A stretch of 14,428 bases of DNA from Bacteroidales bacterium UBA5206 (GCA_002412705.1 DHVO01000123.1:8529-22956); one strand, 5' to 3'; shown: positions 6,468 through 14,224, counted from the first letter of the stretch. Made by a program: numbers and translations. Notes: generated by a model not told the origin, from the letters alone.

Positions 6468-8529
6468 CCTCAGTAGATATTATTTTAACCCTGTTGCGGG
6501 TAATGGTAATGGTTAGATCATCGAAAAAGGCATCTCCTTCCCCTGGGTTCCACACAAAAATGCTTAGGTTTTTTGCTTCTGGTTCTTTTGATATGGTTAG
6601 GGAGTGGGTAATTTTTACCCATCCGCTTAGTGTGTCTATAGTGCCTTCTGCTTTTGAGTGGAAAAAGTCACCATAATCTTTAGATGCAAGGGCCAGTACA
6701 CCCTTGCTGCCAATATCCTTCTTTAGTACCGATGCGGTGACTATATCCCCTGGCATTACCTCTATGGACGATGTTAGTCCGTAGGGATTACTGGTGTTAA
6801 GCCTTATGCTGTGCTTGCCCGAATGAGCAATAGTATCGGTAATATTTGCGCTCTGGCAAAAGTTACTGCTCTCCTTAGCGTGGTTGAGACATCTTTTTGT
6901 AATTCCTTCTAGATTGCAGAAGTAGTGGTACAGGGTATCCGTAATTTGAACCAACCTTTTGGGATGATGTTGCCCATCTATTCGGAATACTTTCAGGTTG
7001 TTGTACTCTGCTATAAGGTTTGATGTAAATGGCTTTATGAATGGTCGCTCCTCAATGGTTGTGCTGTAGTTGGTAACAATAAGGAACCTTGCTCCAAGCG
7101 CAATGCGTCTCTGTATACCTATGCTATCGCCGGCTTGGCCATATATCAATGTCCAACCTTTCCTGTTTATCAGGTTTAGCGTGTAGTTAGGGGTTCTATC
7201 GGGTAGGCTAATGATGTAATCGTTGGGGAGTATTCCAAGCGGTTCGGCATAGCTGGTAAACTCTCTAAAATCATAAAACTGCCGATGTTCCTGATTCATC
7301 CATCCCTCGTAACGGGTATGTTGCCTTCTTCTGGTGTAATCAACGGTGGCTATGGTTAGTCCAGCAATGGCAATGGTGGCAATTATTGTACTTGTGTACT
7401 TTGCATGCTGTCTGTAGGCTAACTCAAATGCCGTTATTAGCAGAAAGATTGGGAAAATGTATAGGTTGATGAAGTAGTAATCGTGATCGAAAAAAGCACC
7501 AATCCAAAGCGCCATGTAGGCCAATGTACCAAGTAGAGTAAATACCGTTAGGGCTAGCAGTAGCTTGTTGGCGCGTTTTATAAAAATCAGCAGGTATGTA
7601 AATGCTGCTAGAAAGATTCCTGCGGCTACTTTGCTGTATAGATGCGGTACCCACATTATCTTTACTTGGTGAATCACATCGGCAATGCTGCACCCAGCGC
7701 ACTCTGAGAAATCCCAAATAGGACAAGTTCTCATGGAAAAGTAGCTGGTCTGATGCTCGTGGTTGTACTTCCAAGCCCATACATACCATGCAGCTGCAAT
7801 TACAAACGATACAAGAAAGGGTAGTGCGTCCCTAATGGGCATTGGGAATACCTTACCTGAATTTTTCCCCAGCCTAAGGCCAATAATCTCCAGAAACCAA
7901 ACCCCAGCAAGGGCAAATAGGCTCATGAAAGCGGTTATCTTTAGTAATCCTCCCAGAAGAAAAAATAGCGCAGTTAGGTATAGCTGCCATCTCTTTTGCG
8001 ATACTTGCCATCTAAAGAACAGCGCCCAGCCAATTACAACAAATAGCAGCGCTGGAACATCGGGAAGGTAGCTGTTTCCGTAGAACGTAATAACGGGTGT
8101 GCTTATAATAATAAGCGCAAGAGCACCGCTGGCAATCTTATTGCCAATTAGTGTAAGCGCAAAAAGGTACAACCCAATGGCTCCTGCAGTAAATATAAGT
8201 GTCCATACGCTTCTGTAAACCCACGGATGGTTGCCAAAAATCTTGTACAGCCCAGCAATAGTATAGTACAGATACGGGCACTCCGATGTGGCATAGCCAC
8301 TAGTTCCGCCATCGGCATGTAGGTTGTGAATCTCGGGTTGGAAAAAGTTCATCCCATTTTGGTAGTAGTTCTGGGCAATGGATACGCAGTCCGATTGCCT
8401 CCATAGGTGGGTTGATTGTGGCGGTTCGTTTAGCAAACCAATGTAGCCATACACGCTAAGTAGGGCTAAAAGTGTTATTGTGAATGCGATGATGTGGTGC
8501 TTGCTGATGATCTGCTTAAAACTATTCAT
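6454..8529 (-). CDS. GT-C membrane glycosyltransferase with C-terminal jelly-roll-like domain
   Basis: A 691-residue protein from the ATG at 8529. A TTG five codons upstream is in frame, but the hydrophobic N-terminus follows the ATG directly. Helix 1 (about 12-32) is followed by a periplasmic loop with THLWRQSD (40-47); Asp47 is the candidate GT-C catalytic acid. The YYQNGMNFFQPE and SECPYLYYT segments typical of this family come next. About ten further helices run to roughly residue 395. A soluble C-terminal part follows: a mixed linker region (400-530), then a beta-rich domain (about 560-680) with SGKHS, the conserved Gly-Asp of MPGD, SGW and GDAFFDD. That domain resembles a carbohydrate-binding jelly roll and has a relative in the GT-C protein at 9889-11745. 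The protein would use polyprenyl-phosphate sugar in the periplasm. It is the first gene of a four-gene operon. Confidence 0.87.
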   Translation of the reverse strand: MNSFKQIISKHHIIAFTITLLALLSVYGYIGLLNEPPQSTHLWRQSDCVSIAQNYYQNGMNFFQPEIHNLHADGGTSGYATSECPYLYYTIAGLYKIFGNHPWVYRSVWTLIFTAGAIGLYLFALTLIGNKIASGALALIIISTPVITFYGNSYLPDVPALLFVVIGWALFFRWQVSQKRWQLYLTALFFLLGGLLKITAFMSLFALAGVWFLEIIGLRLGKNSGKVFPMPIRDALPFLVSFVIAAAWYVWAWKYNHEHQTSYFSMRTCPIWDFSECAGCSIADVIHQVKIMWVPHLYSKVAAGIFLAAFTYLLIFIKRANKLLLALTVFTLLGTLAYMALWIGAFFDHDYYFINLYIFPIFLLITAFELAYRQHAKYTSTIIATIAIAGLTIATVDYTRRRQHTRYEGWMNQEHRQFYDFREFTSYAEPLGILPNDYIISLPDRTPNYTLNLINRKGWTLIYGQAGDSIGIQRRIALGARFLIVTNYSTTIEERPFIKPFTSNLIAEYNNLKVFRIDGQHHPKRLVQITDTLYHYFCNLEGITKRCLNHAKESSNFCQSANITDTIAHSGKHSIRLNTSNPYGLTSSIEVMPGDIVTASVLKKDIGSKGVLALASKDYGDFFHSKAEGTIDTLSGWVKITHSLTISKEPEAKNLSIFVWNPGEGDAFFDDLTITITRNRVKIISTEDVSE

Positions 8530-8568
8530 TGGGATTATAGACAATTAGCTGTTGCGTGTTTTACGAAT

Positions 8569-8576
8569 CAAATATA
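8569..8576 (-). promoter_or_regulatory. Candidate -7 element (TATATTTG) of the GT-C/GT2/UPF0104/lipoprotein operon
   Basis: TATATTTG on the minus strand is an exact TAnnTTTG match, 39 bp before the ATG at 8529. There is no TTTG at the -33 position. Instead, a GTTAGAY heptamer array begins 10 bp further upstream and would cover the -20 to -55 region of this promoter. Confidence 0.45.
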
Positions 8577-8586
8577 GCAATTCAAG

Positions 8587-8621
8587 GTTAGACGTTAGAT
8601 GTTAGACGTTAGATATTAGAC
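8587..8621 (+). repeat. Tandem heptamer array GTTAGA(C/T), five copies
   Basis: Five contiguous 7-bp units: GTTAGAC, GTTAGAT, GTTAGAC, GTTAGAT, ATTAGAC. The last base alternates C/T, so the true period may be 14 bp. It lies in the divergent intergenic region between the GT-C operon and the plus-strand GT2 gene. The function is unknown. Confidence 0.85.
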
Positions 8622-8746
8622 AAAGGATGGACTAAACACTAAATCCCAGACACCATACACTAACCCTGCTAGCGAAACAACTATTAATAGCTCAACGCTT
8701 TTTCTGTGGCTATCGGGTTGCAATTTTCAATGTATCTATTCGTTAA

Positions 8747-8779
8747 TTGGGGCATAATACTCATATTTGTGTATATTTC
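8747..8779 (+). promoter_or_regulatory. Weak candidate promoter for the plus-strand GT2 gene
   Basis: TTGG at 8747-8750 and TATATTTC at 8772-8779, 21 bp apart, each differ by one base from TTTG and TAnnTTTG. If real, the leader to the ATG at 8796 would be about 10 bases, which would support that start over the upstream GTG at 8706. Confidence 0.22.
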
Positions 8780-8795
8780 ATTAAGGGCACAACAC

Positions 8796-9734
8796 ATGTC
8801 GCAGCTAATTTCGGTAGTAGTATCGGTGTATAACGAGCAGGAGTCGCTTTTCTTGTTTTGGGATGCCATTAAATATTTGCTTCAGCCACAAGGGCAGGAG
8901 ACTAGGTACGAGATAGTTTTTGTTAACGATGGCAGTACCGATGCGTCCGCATCAATTCTCGACTCGCTCGTTTTGCAGAGCGATAGCGTGCGCGTGGTGC
9001 ACTTTAGCCGAAACTTTGGCCACGAGGCCGCTATGCTGGCTGGTATTTGCCATGCCAAGGGCAATGCAGTTATCTGCATGGATTCCGATTTGCAGCACCC
9101 TCCAACGATTCTTCCCGATATGGTTGCCCGCTTTTCACAAGGCGATGAGGTGGTAACCATGGTTTGCAACCGTAGAGCCGATGGCGGATTACGCAAGCGC
9201 ATAACATCTAAGTTTTTCTACTGGATAATAAATAAACTCTCCGATGGGCAGTTTGAGCCCAACGCCTCCGATTTTTTCTTGATATCGAGACGCGTTGCGC
9301 AAATTGTAACCACCAATTACCCCGAGCGCACCCGCTTTTTAAGGGGGTTAATACAATCGGTTGGGTTCCGAAAATCAACCATAGAGTTTGAGGCTCCTGC
9401 AAGGGTTGCAGGAAAAAGCAAGTACTCGCTCACAAAGCTATTCTTCTTCTCGCTATCGGCCATTGCATCTTTTTCGCATGTTCCGTTACGATTAGGCGTT
9501 GCCCTTGGCTTTATTTTTGGGATGCTTAGCCTGCTGGTTGGTGTTTACTCCTTGGTGATGAAGTTTTTGGGTGAGCCATTCTCTGGCTATACAACTCTTG
9601 TGGTGCTGCTCAGCTTTGGATTCTCGTTGCTGTTTATTGTGGTGGGCATTATTGGGGAGTACCTTGGTTACATCTTTAACGAGGTAAAGCACCGCCCTCC
9701 CTACATTGTGGATAGGATTGAGGGGGGAAAATAG
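8796..9734 (+). CDS. GT2 polyprenyl-phosphate glycosyltransferase, GtrB/ArnC-like
   Basis: A 312-residue family-2 glycosyltransferase. Motifs in order: VVVSVYNEQES (7-17), FVNDGSTD (42-49), FSRNFGHEAA (70-79), the metal-binding MDSDLQHPP (95-103), RFLRGL (180-185) and AGKSKYSLTKL (205-215). Two C-terminal membrane helices follow at about 232-255 and 265-290, and the protein ends with GEYLGYIFNEVKHRPPY (287-303). This matches the GtrB/ArnC/DPM-type enzymes, which load a sugar onto undecaprenyl phosphate at the inner membrane. I chose the ATG at 8796 because it places the first strand at the usual distance and gives the usual length. In-frame GTG 8706 or ATG 8730 would add a hydrophobic N-terminus unlike the family. 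The gene stands alone on the plus strand, divergent from the first GT-C operon and convergent with the second GT-C gene. It is flanked by heptamer arrays on both sides. The sugar is unknown. Confidence 0.92.
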   Translation: MSQLISVVVSVYNEQESLFLFWDAIKYLLQPQGQETRYEIVFVNDGSTDASASILDSLVLQSDSVRVVHFSRNFGHEAAMLAGICHAKGNAVICMDSDLQHPPTILPDMVARFSQGDEVVTMVCNRRADGGLRKRITSKFFYWIINKLSDGQFEPNASDFFLISRRVAQIVTTNYPERTRFLRGLIQSVGFRKSTIEFEAPARVAGKSKYSLTKLFFFSLSAIASFSHVPLRLGVALGFIFGMLSLLVGVYSLVMKFLGEPFSGYTTLVVLLSFGFSLLFIVVGIIGEYLGYIFNEVKHRPPYIVDRIEGGK

Positions 9735-9736
9735 AT

Positions 9737-9764
9737 TTGAGACGTTAGACTTTAGATGCTAGAT
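9737..9764 (+). repeat. Degenerate heptamer array related to GTTAGAY, four units
   Basis: Four contiguous 7-bp units, TTGAGAC, GTTAGAC, TTTAGAT and GCTAGAT, begin two bases after the GT2 stop codon. The orientation is the same as in the array at 8587-8621, so the GT2 gene is bracketed by direct repeats. Confidence 0.7.
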
Positions 9765-9841
9765 GGTCGGTTTTTGTATGTGTTGAGAGATAATCATTAA
9801 TCTGCTCCCTAATATTTCTAGTTGTAGCAGAAACGTATAGC

Positions 9842-9880
9842 AACGATAAAGGTGTTGAGCAACCCAACACCTTTATCGTT
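9842..9880. terminator. Perfect 16-bp hairpin between convergent genes; likely bidirectional terminator
   Basis: The arms AACGATAAAGGTGTTG (9842-9857) and CAACACCTTTATCGTT (9865-9880) pair without mismatch around a 7-nt loop. The hairpin lies 107 bp after the GT2 stop and 8 bp after the end of the minus-strand GT-C gene. There is no long U-tract on either side, so it may work as a stem-only terminator or as an mRNA 3'-end stabiliser. Confidence 0.75.
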
Positions 9881-9888
9881 TAATATCG

Positions 9889-11745
9889 CTACTCAATTTT
9901 CTTTAGGCTATAGTCGTCGAAGTAGGCATCTTTACCTGTGGTGTTCATTACAAAAACTACCAGAAGGCTATCGGGATAGTCCTTGTTTATTTTAAGGGTG
10001 TAGGCAATGCGTTCCCAATCCCCGTCGGTTTCAATGGGTTCTTTCGCTGCAAGGAAAAACTTCTTAGGATCGGGCGACGACATAGTAAGAACAGCCTCCG
10101 TGGGAGCATTCCTGTCGCGCCAAATGCTTACTTCGTAGGTGTCGCCAACCTTAACGCCGAACCTATGGGCTAGGGCGTACATGGCGCTTTTCCCCGTTTT
10201 AACGGAATGGCTACCCGAACGCGATTTTTCCGTGCTTTGTGCTTTACCTCCATCAAGAAGAATACCCTCTTGGTTTGATAAGTACTTGCCAGCATCTGCA
10301 CTAAGGCTCTCCATATCGCACGAGAGCTCATTAACAACCGTTGTGGCCATGTTTCGTTCGGGAACATATATACCCTGCTTGGCTTTTGAGTTATCGAGTC
10401 TAACTAGGTATTTGCTAAGCATGGGGTGCTTGTGAAGCCTGCCAAACTGAAGCCAGTATGCCTCTTTGGTCATGGAGTCCCAGTGAATGGCTCCATAGTA
10501 GTACTGGAAGTTTTGAAAAAGACCGTGTGCCGTAAGTAGCACTGTAAGAGCAATGGTTGTAACCTTAATATATCTTTTTATGCTAATACCCTTTGCTATT
10601 AGTGCGGTTAGGGGAAATGCCAGAAAGGCGTATGACTCTATCATGGCACGTTGGCCAAACCCTCCTCCGTACCACCAGTTCCACCAGGAGAGTATAACGT
10701 AAACATTGGCAACAACAAATAGGGTTATGCTAAAAAACTGCTTGCGGTAGTGCTTGTAGGTAGTAACTAGTCCCAAAATGGCGAAAAGCATTATTGGGGT
10801 GTACACAAACCAGCCCTTGCGGTAGCTGAATAGCCCATCGGTGATGTGGGGGTTGGAGAAGAAGAAGCCTGCGTCATTACCGTACGAGAAGTAGAACCAG
10901 TTTCCTGTAAGGAATTTCCAGTAAACCATTTGTGGAGTCCAAACCAAAAGGCCACACAGCCCAAAAATAAGAACGTATTGCCACTCTTTTAGGAAAAACA
11001 CAAATCGTTGACCTAGTTCGCGTATTGAGGTTACTCCATAAAAGCCAAAGAATAGAACAACCAGAATATTGGTAGGCCTAATAAGGCTAATAAGCCCCAT
11101 TAGTAAGCCTATGATTATTGTTCGGCCAATGGTTTGCTTCTCCCACCACTTATGCGTAAAGTAAAATAGTGCTGCGTATAGCGAGAAGCTGTACCCGTGC
11201 GACATAGGAGCTTCGGCTGTTAAATAGTGTAATAGGTTTGTGCCTATAACAACAGCCAGAAGTCCAAGGGTTGTTGCCGTTTTGCTGAAGTAGAGTAGCA
11301 ATACCTTTCGTAGTAGAATTAGCCCTATAATAAGGTAGAATAGCACCGAGAACTGGAGCATAATTTGGTATGGTACAGAGTATCCATCGGCAACATAGCC
11401 GCCAGCCAAAGCCCACGCATGTCCTATAAGAAAAAAGGGGAGGTATAAAAAGGCCAATCCCATGCTTGTAACAATAACCTTACTGCCATTGGGTGCTGTG
11501 CCTGGCCAGTAGTTCTTTATGTACTCCTGAGGTGCTGCTTTTGTAAAGTCTAGGGTTAAATCGTTATGGATTATTGTTGCGGGAAGGTATGCGTAATACG
11601 ATTTTACATCCCACTCAATAATCTGGCCATCGTTGCCCCAGTTCCACATTTTCCTGTTATTATTAAGAAACGTAACAAACAGTGCAACTACTAATATTAC
11701 TAGAATAGTTGGGTCTTTTAGTTTCAGAAAAAGATAATTGCGCAT
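9889..11745 (-). CDS. Second GT-C-type membrane protein with C-terminal jelly-roll-like domain
   Basis: A 618-residue protein with a GT-C architecture. Helix 1 (about 12-28) is followed by a periplasmic loop containing EWDVKSYYAYLPA (44-56); Asp46 is the candidate catalytic residue. About ten further helices run to roughly residue 412. Features include the LIRPTN stretch (221-226), the aromatic SWWNWWYGGGFGQR (353-366) and the HWDSMTKEAYWLQFGR segment (421-436). The soluble tail holds a beta-rich domain (about 505-618) with SGSHS, VGD, DGDW and GKDAYFDDYSL, clearly related to the C-terminus of the GT-C protein at 6454-8529. It probably transfers a sugar from a polyprenyl-phosphate donor in the periplasm; donor and acceptor are unknown. 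The ATG at 11745 is well placed before helix 1. It lies 67 bp downstream of pbpC on the same strand and may be co-transcribed with it. Confidence 0.78.
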   Translation of the reverse strand: MRNYLFLKLKDPTILVILVVALFVTFLNNNRKMWNWGNDGQIIEWDVKSYYAYLPATIIHNDLTLDFTKAAPQEYIKNYWPGTAPNGSKVIVTSMGLAFLYLPFFLIGHAWALAGGYVADGYSVPYQIMLQFSVLFYLIIGLILLRKVLLLYFSKTATTLGLLAVVIGTNLLHYLTAEAPMSHGYSFSLYAALFYFTHKWWEKQTIGRTIIIGLLMGLISLIRPTNILVVLFFGFYGVTSIRELGQRFVFFLKEWQYVLIFGLCGLLVWTPQMVYWKFLTGNWFYFSYGNDAGFFFSNPHITDGLFSYRKGWFVYTPIMLFAILGLVTTYKHYRKQFFSITLFVVANVYVILSWWNWWYGGGFGQRAMIESYAFLAFPLTALIAKGISIKRYIKVTTIALTVLLTAHGLFQNFQYYYGAIHWDSMTKEAYWLQFGRLHKHPMLSKYLVRLDNSKAKQGIYVPERNMATTVVNELSCDMESLSADAGKYLSNQEGILLDGGKAQSTEKSRSGSHSVKTGKSAMYALAHRFGVKVGDTYEVSIWRDRNAPTEAVLTMSSPDPKKFFLAAKEPIETDGDWERIAYTLKINKDYPDSLLVVFVMNTTGKDAYFDDYSLKKIE

Positions 11746-11767
11746 AGTTTTATTAATCCTAAGGGGT

Positions 11768-11793
11768 GTTATATATAACTTAATTATTAATTA
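11768..11793. repeat. AT-rich palindrome and TAATTA repeat in the pbpC-GT-C gap
   Basis: GTTATATATAAC (11768-11779) is a perfect 12-bp palindrome. It is followed by TAATTA-T-TAATTA (11781-11793). Together they fill much of the 67-bp gap upstream of the second GT-C gene. This could be an operator or processing site, or simply AT-rich spacer. Confidence 0.4.
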
Positions 11794-11812
11794 CATATTG
11801 TAGTTAGGCTTT

Positions 11813-14179
11813 TTATTCAACCTTAAATCTTAATGTAACGGTTTCACCCTCGTCGTCAACAACGGTAAGGGTGTGCTTCCCCTTTGGTGGTTGGGTACTT
11901 AGCTTGTGGAAGCGGGTGGTTGAGCCTAGGTAGGTGTCGTTTAGGTGCCAGTACAGCGTAGCATCGGGTCTGCTATGTGCTGCTTCAAGTACCACGTAGC
12001 CAAACTTGCCATTAAGGTCAACGGGTACGTTAATTACCGCATTGTTGGTGCGGGGGTAAAGAATGGCTATGGGGTTACGCCCCTCGGTGGGCTTGCATCC
12101 ATCAAGGTAAGGTGGCAGCGGTCTGTAGTGCGGGTTTTTGCTTTTGTAAAACCATTCCATTGCTGGTGGCAGTACAAACCAGGAAACGTGTTGCATCTGC
12201 GATGGGCTAACGCACTGGTCGGTAACTCTGTGCGTTCCCTCTCTATTAAGGTGTATTAGCGTATGGTATGGGCAGGCGCTGGTGTTAAGGCCTGCTGTAG
12301 GGATAAAAACCGTGTCAATGGGGTCGCAAAACTCGCTAGCGCGATGTCCGCTTAGCCTGCAAACAGGCACCTGCTGCATATCGTCAATGGGCATTTGGAA
12401 CCATGGCGATGGAGGGAGCAACCCAAACACATCAAACAGGATGGGTGCTGCTGCCGATACGCCAGTTAGATCGGGTCGTCCCTCGCCGCTGGCATTGCCA
12501 GCCCAAACGGCAACAACGTGCGTAGGGTTTACTCCCACAGCCCATGCATCCCTGTGCCCGTAGCTGGTTCCTGTTTTCCATGCTATGGAGCGCGACGATA
12601 TAAAGTATTTCCATCCCGATAGCTCATCGGGGCGCGATACCTCCTTCATAGCGTCAAAGGTGAAGTATATGGATGCCGCATCAAGGGCTACATGCTCAAC
12701 AGTAGGGCTGCTGCTAGTAATTTTCTGCTGCTGGAGGTAATGCGGTGGGCGTAAATCGGAAGGAGCATAGCGACTCTCTAACTCGTTAAAGCGGTTAACC
12801 CAGCGGGCTAGGCTGGCGTATATGCCTGTTAAATCCCATAGGGTTGCCTCTGCGCCTCCCAGAATAAGGCTAAGTCCATAGTGGTTAGCGGGTTGGCTAA
12901 GGGTGGTAAGCCCAAGGTGTTTTAGCTTAGTATGAAAGCGCTCAACGCCGTACTGCTGTAGCATTCGCACCGATGGCACGTTTAGCGATCGCGATAGCGC
13001 ATTCGAGGCTGGAACGGCACCATCGTAGGTAGGAGCGTAGTTTTTTGGGGTGTAGCCGCCAATTTGTGTGGGGATATCGGCCACTAGGGTGTGGGGCAGA
13101 AGCATCCCCTCGTTAAGCATCGATGCGTACAGCAGCGGCTTTAGTATGCTACCAGTGCTTCGGGGTGCGCGAATAATATCAACCTGATTCCCATTGTCGG
13201 TTCCAAGGGGCTTGGTGTTGCCAACGTAGGCAATAACCCTACCAGTAGCTACCTCGCAAACCAGCACAGCAGCGTTGTTTATGGAGTTCCCAGCCAGCTC
13301 ACGACCGTGCCTATTCACTATCTCCGTTGCTCGTTCCTGTAGTGAGCGGTCGATGGTGGTTCTTACCATTTTACCTTCAAATCCATCGGCAATGGCTCGG
13401 GTTAACAGGTGTGTAGCCGTTTGGGGTAGGGGCATTGGTTCACCCGGAAGTGGTTCTTGTAGGGCTAGGTTATATGTTAGGGAGTCTATCCTTTGTGCAG
13501 CCAGAAGTTTGCCGAGTAGTCTATCTCTTTTTGCTCTAAATATCTCCTGGTTTTTCCCTGGAAAAACTAGCGCAGGAGCATTGGGTAGAACCGCCAGTGC
13601 AGCGCTTTCGGCCCAGCTTAAATGTTCTGGTTGCCTTTGGAAGTACCGCCACGATGCTGCGCTAAGCCCAACAACGTTTCCTCCAAACGGGGCGTGCGAT
13701 GCGTAAAGGTTTAGTATTTCGTTTTTTGAGTAGGAGCACTCCAATCTAAGGGCATAAAAAATCTCTATTAGCTTTTCCTTAACTGTTCGGCTCTTGTCTT
13801 TTCGCCATAGCCTTATAGTTTGCATAGTTATGGTGCTTCCTCCACTTACAATGCGCTTAGCCTTTATGTTTTGTATGGCTGCTCTTACTATGGAAAGTGG
13901 ATTAACCCCTATGTGATAGTAAAAGTGCTTGTCCTCGAACATTACAATGCACTCCTTAAACTTGGTGGGCAGACTGTCGGTTTCGGGGAATCGGTACTGC
14001 CCATCGTTGGCAATAGTTGCAGCTAGTAGCTCGCCGTTGGTATCGGTAATCACCGTGCAAGTTGGGCTGGTAAATAATTTTTTTGGTAGCGCTAGGTAGG
14101 TGAGTGTTACCAAAACAAGCAGCGTTATGATTGCTGCCGTAATACGAGGATGTTTTTTTATTACTAAGGGTAGCTGCAT
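11813..14179 (-). CDS. pbpC: Penicillin-binding protein 1C (bifunctional class A PBP)
   Basis: A 788-residue protein with one N-terminal anchor helix (about 12-31). The GT51 transglycosylase domain has FEDKHFYYH (81-89, catalytic Glu82) and GGSTITMQ (113-120), and its later motif region is near 134-165. The transpeptidase domain has the SxxK box in STGSILKP (Ser344/Lys347), the SxN box in SRSLN (398-400) and KTGT (535-538). The C-terminal portion contains several cysteines (607, 618, 636, 656, 695) and a final beta domain (about 700-788) matching the BiPBP C-terminal module that distinguishes PBP1C. All catalytic boxes are intact. It polymerises and may cross-link peptidoglycan in the periplasm. 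The ATG at 14179 precedes the anchor helix. In many bacteria pbpC lies next to an alpha-2-macroglobulin gene; none is inside this window, although one could lie just beyond the right edge. Confidence 0.95.
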   Translation of the reverse strand: MQLPLVIKKHPRITAAIITLLVLVTLTYLALPKKLFTSPTCTVITDTNGELLAATIANDGQYRFPETDSLPTKFKECIVMFEDKHFYYHIGVNPLSIVRAAIQNIKAKRIVSGGSTITMQTIRLWRKDKSRTVKEKLIEIFYALRLECSYSKNEILNLYASHAPFGGNVVGLSAASWRYFQRQPEHLSWAESAALAVLPNAPALVFPGKNQEIFRAKRDRLLGKLLAAQRIDSLTYNLALQEPLPGEPMPLPQTATHLLTRAIADGFEGKMVRTTIDRSLQERATEIVNRHGRELAGNSINNAAVLVCEVATGRVIAYVGNTKPLGTDNGNQVDIIRAPRSTGSILKPLLYASMLNEGMLLPHTLVADIPTQIGGYTPKNYAPTYDGAVPASNALSRSLNVPSVRMLQQYGVERFHTKLKHLGLTTLSQPANHYGLSLILGGAEATLWDLTGIYASLARWVNRFNELESRYAPSDLRPPHYLQQQKITSSSPTVEHVALDAASIYFTFDAMKEVSRPDELSGWKYFISSRSIAWKTGTSYGHRDAWAVGVNPTHVVAVWAGNASGEGRPDLTGVSAAAPILFDVFGLLPPSPWFQMPIDDMQQVPVCRLSGHRASEFCDPIDTVFIPTAGLNTSACPYHTLIHLNREGTHRVTDQCVSPSQMQHVSWFVLPPAMEWFYKSKNPHYRPLPPYLDGCKPTEGRNPIAILYPRTNNAVINVPVDLNGKFGYVVLEAAHSRPDATLYWHLNDTYLGSTTRFHKLSTQPPKGKHTLTVVDDEGETVTLRFKVE

Positions 14180-14224
14180 ATTTTTACCAACAAAGAGTGT
14201 TGCGCTTTACTTTTAGATTGTTTG

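Noticed and set aside
8530..8544. TTG start adding five residues to the first GT-C protein
   Set aside because: TTG is a poor start, and the ATG at 8529 directly precedes the N-terminal region with normal spacing.
8587..8621. Possible CRISPR array
   Set aside because: The units are only 7 bp, contiguous and without unique spacers, and no cas gene is present.
8706..8795. In-frame 5' extension of the plus-strand GT2 gene (GTG 8706 or ATG 8730) encoding a hydrophobic N-terminus
   Set aside because: GtrB/ArnC-type enzymes begin within a few residues of the first strand, as the ATG at 8796 does. A possible promoter overlaps the extension.
8530..9888. Insertion sequence or transposon carrying the GT2 gene
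   Set aside because: No transposase, terminal inverted repeats or target-site duplication can be seen; only short heptamer arrays flank the gene.
13275..13706. 143-codon open frame antisense to pbpC, plus similar antisense frames at 1370-1723, 1763-2104 and 4143-4520
   Set aside because: They lie opposite genes with clear domain evidence, have no recognisable domains, and their residue composition looks like reverse-complement shadow.
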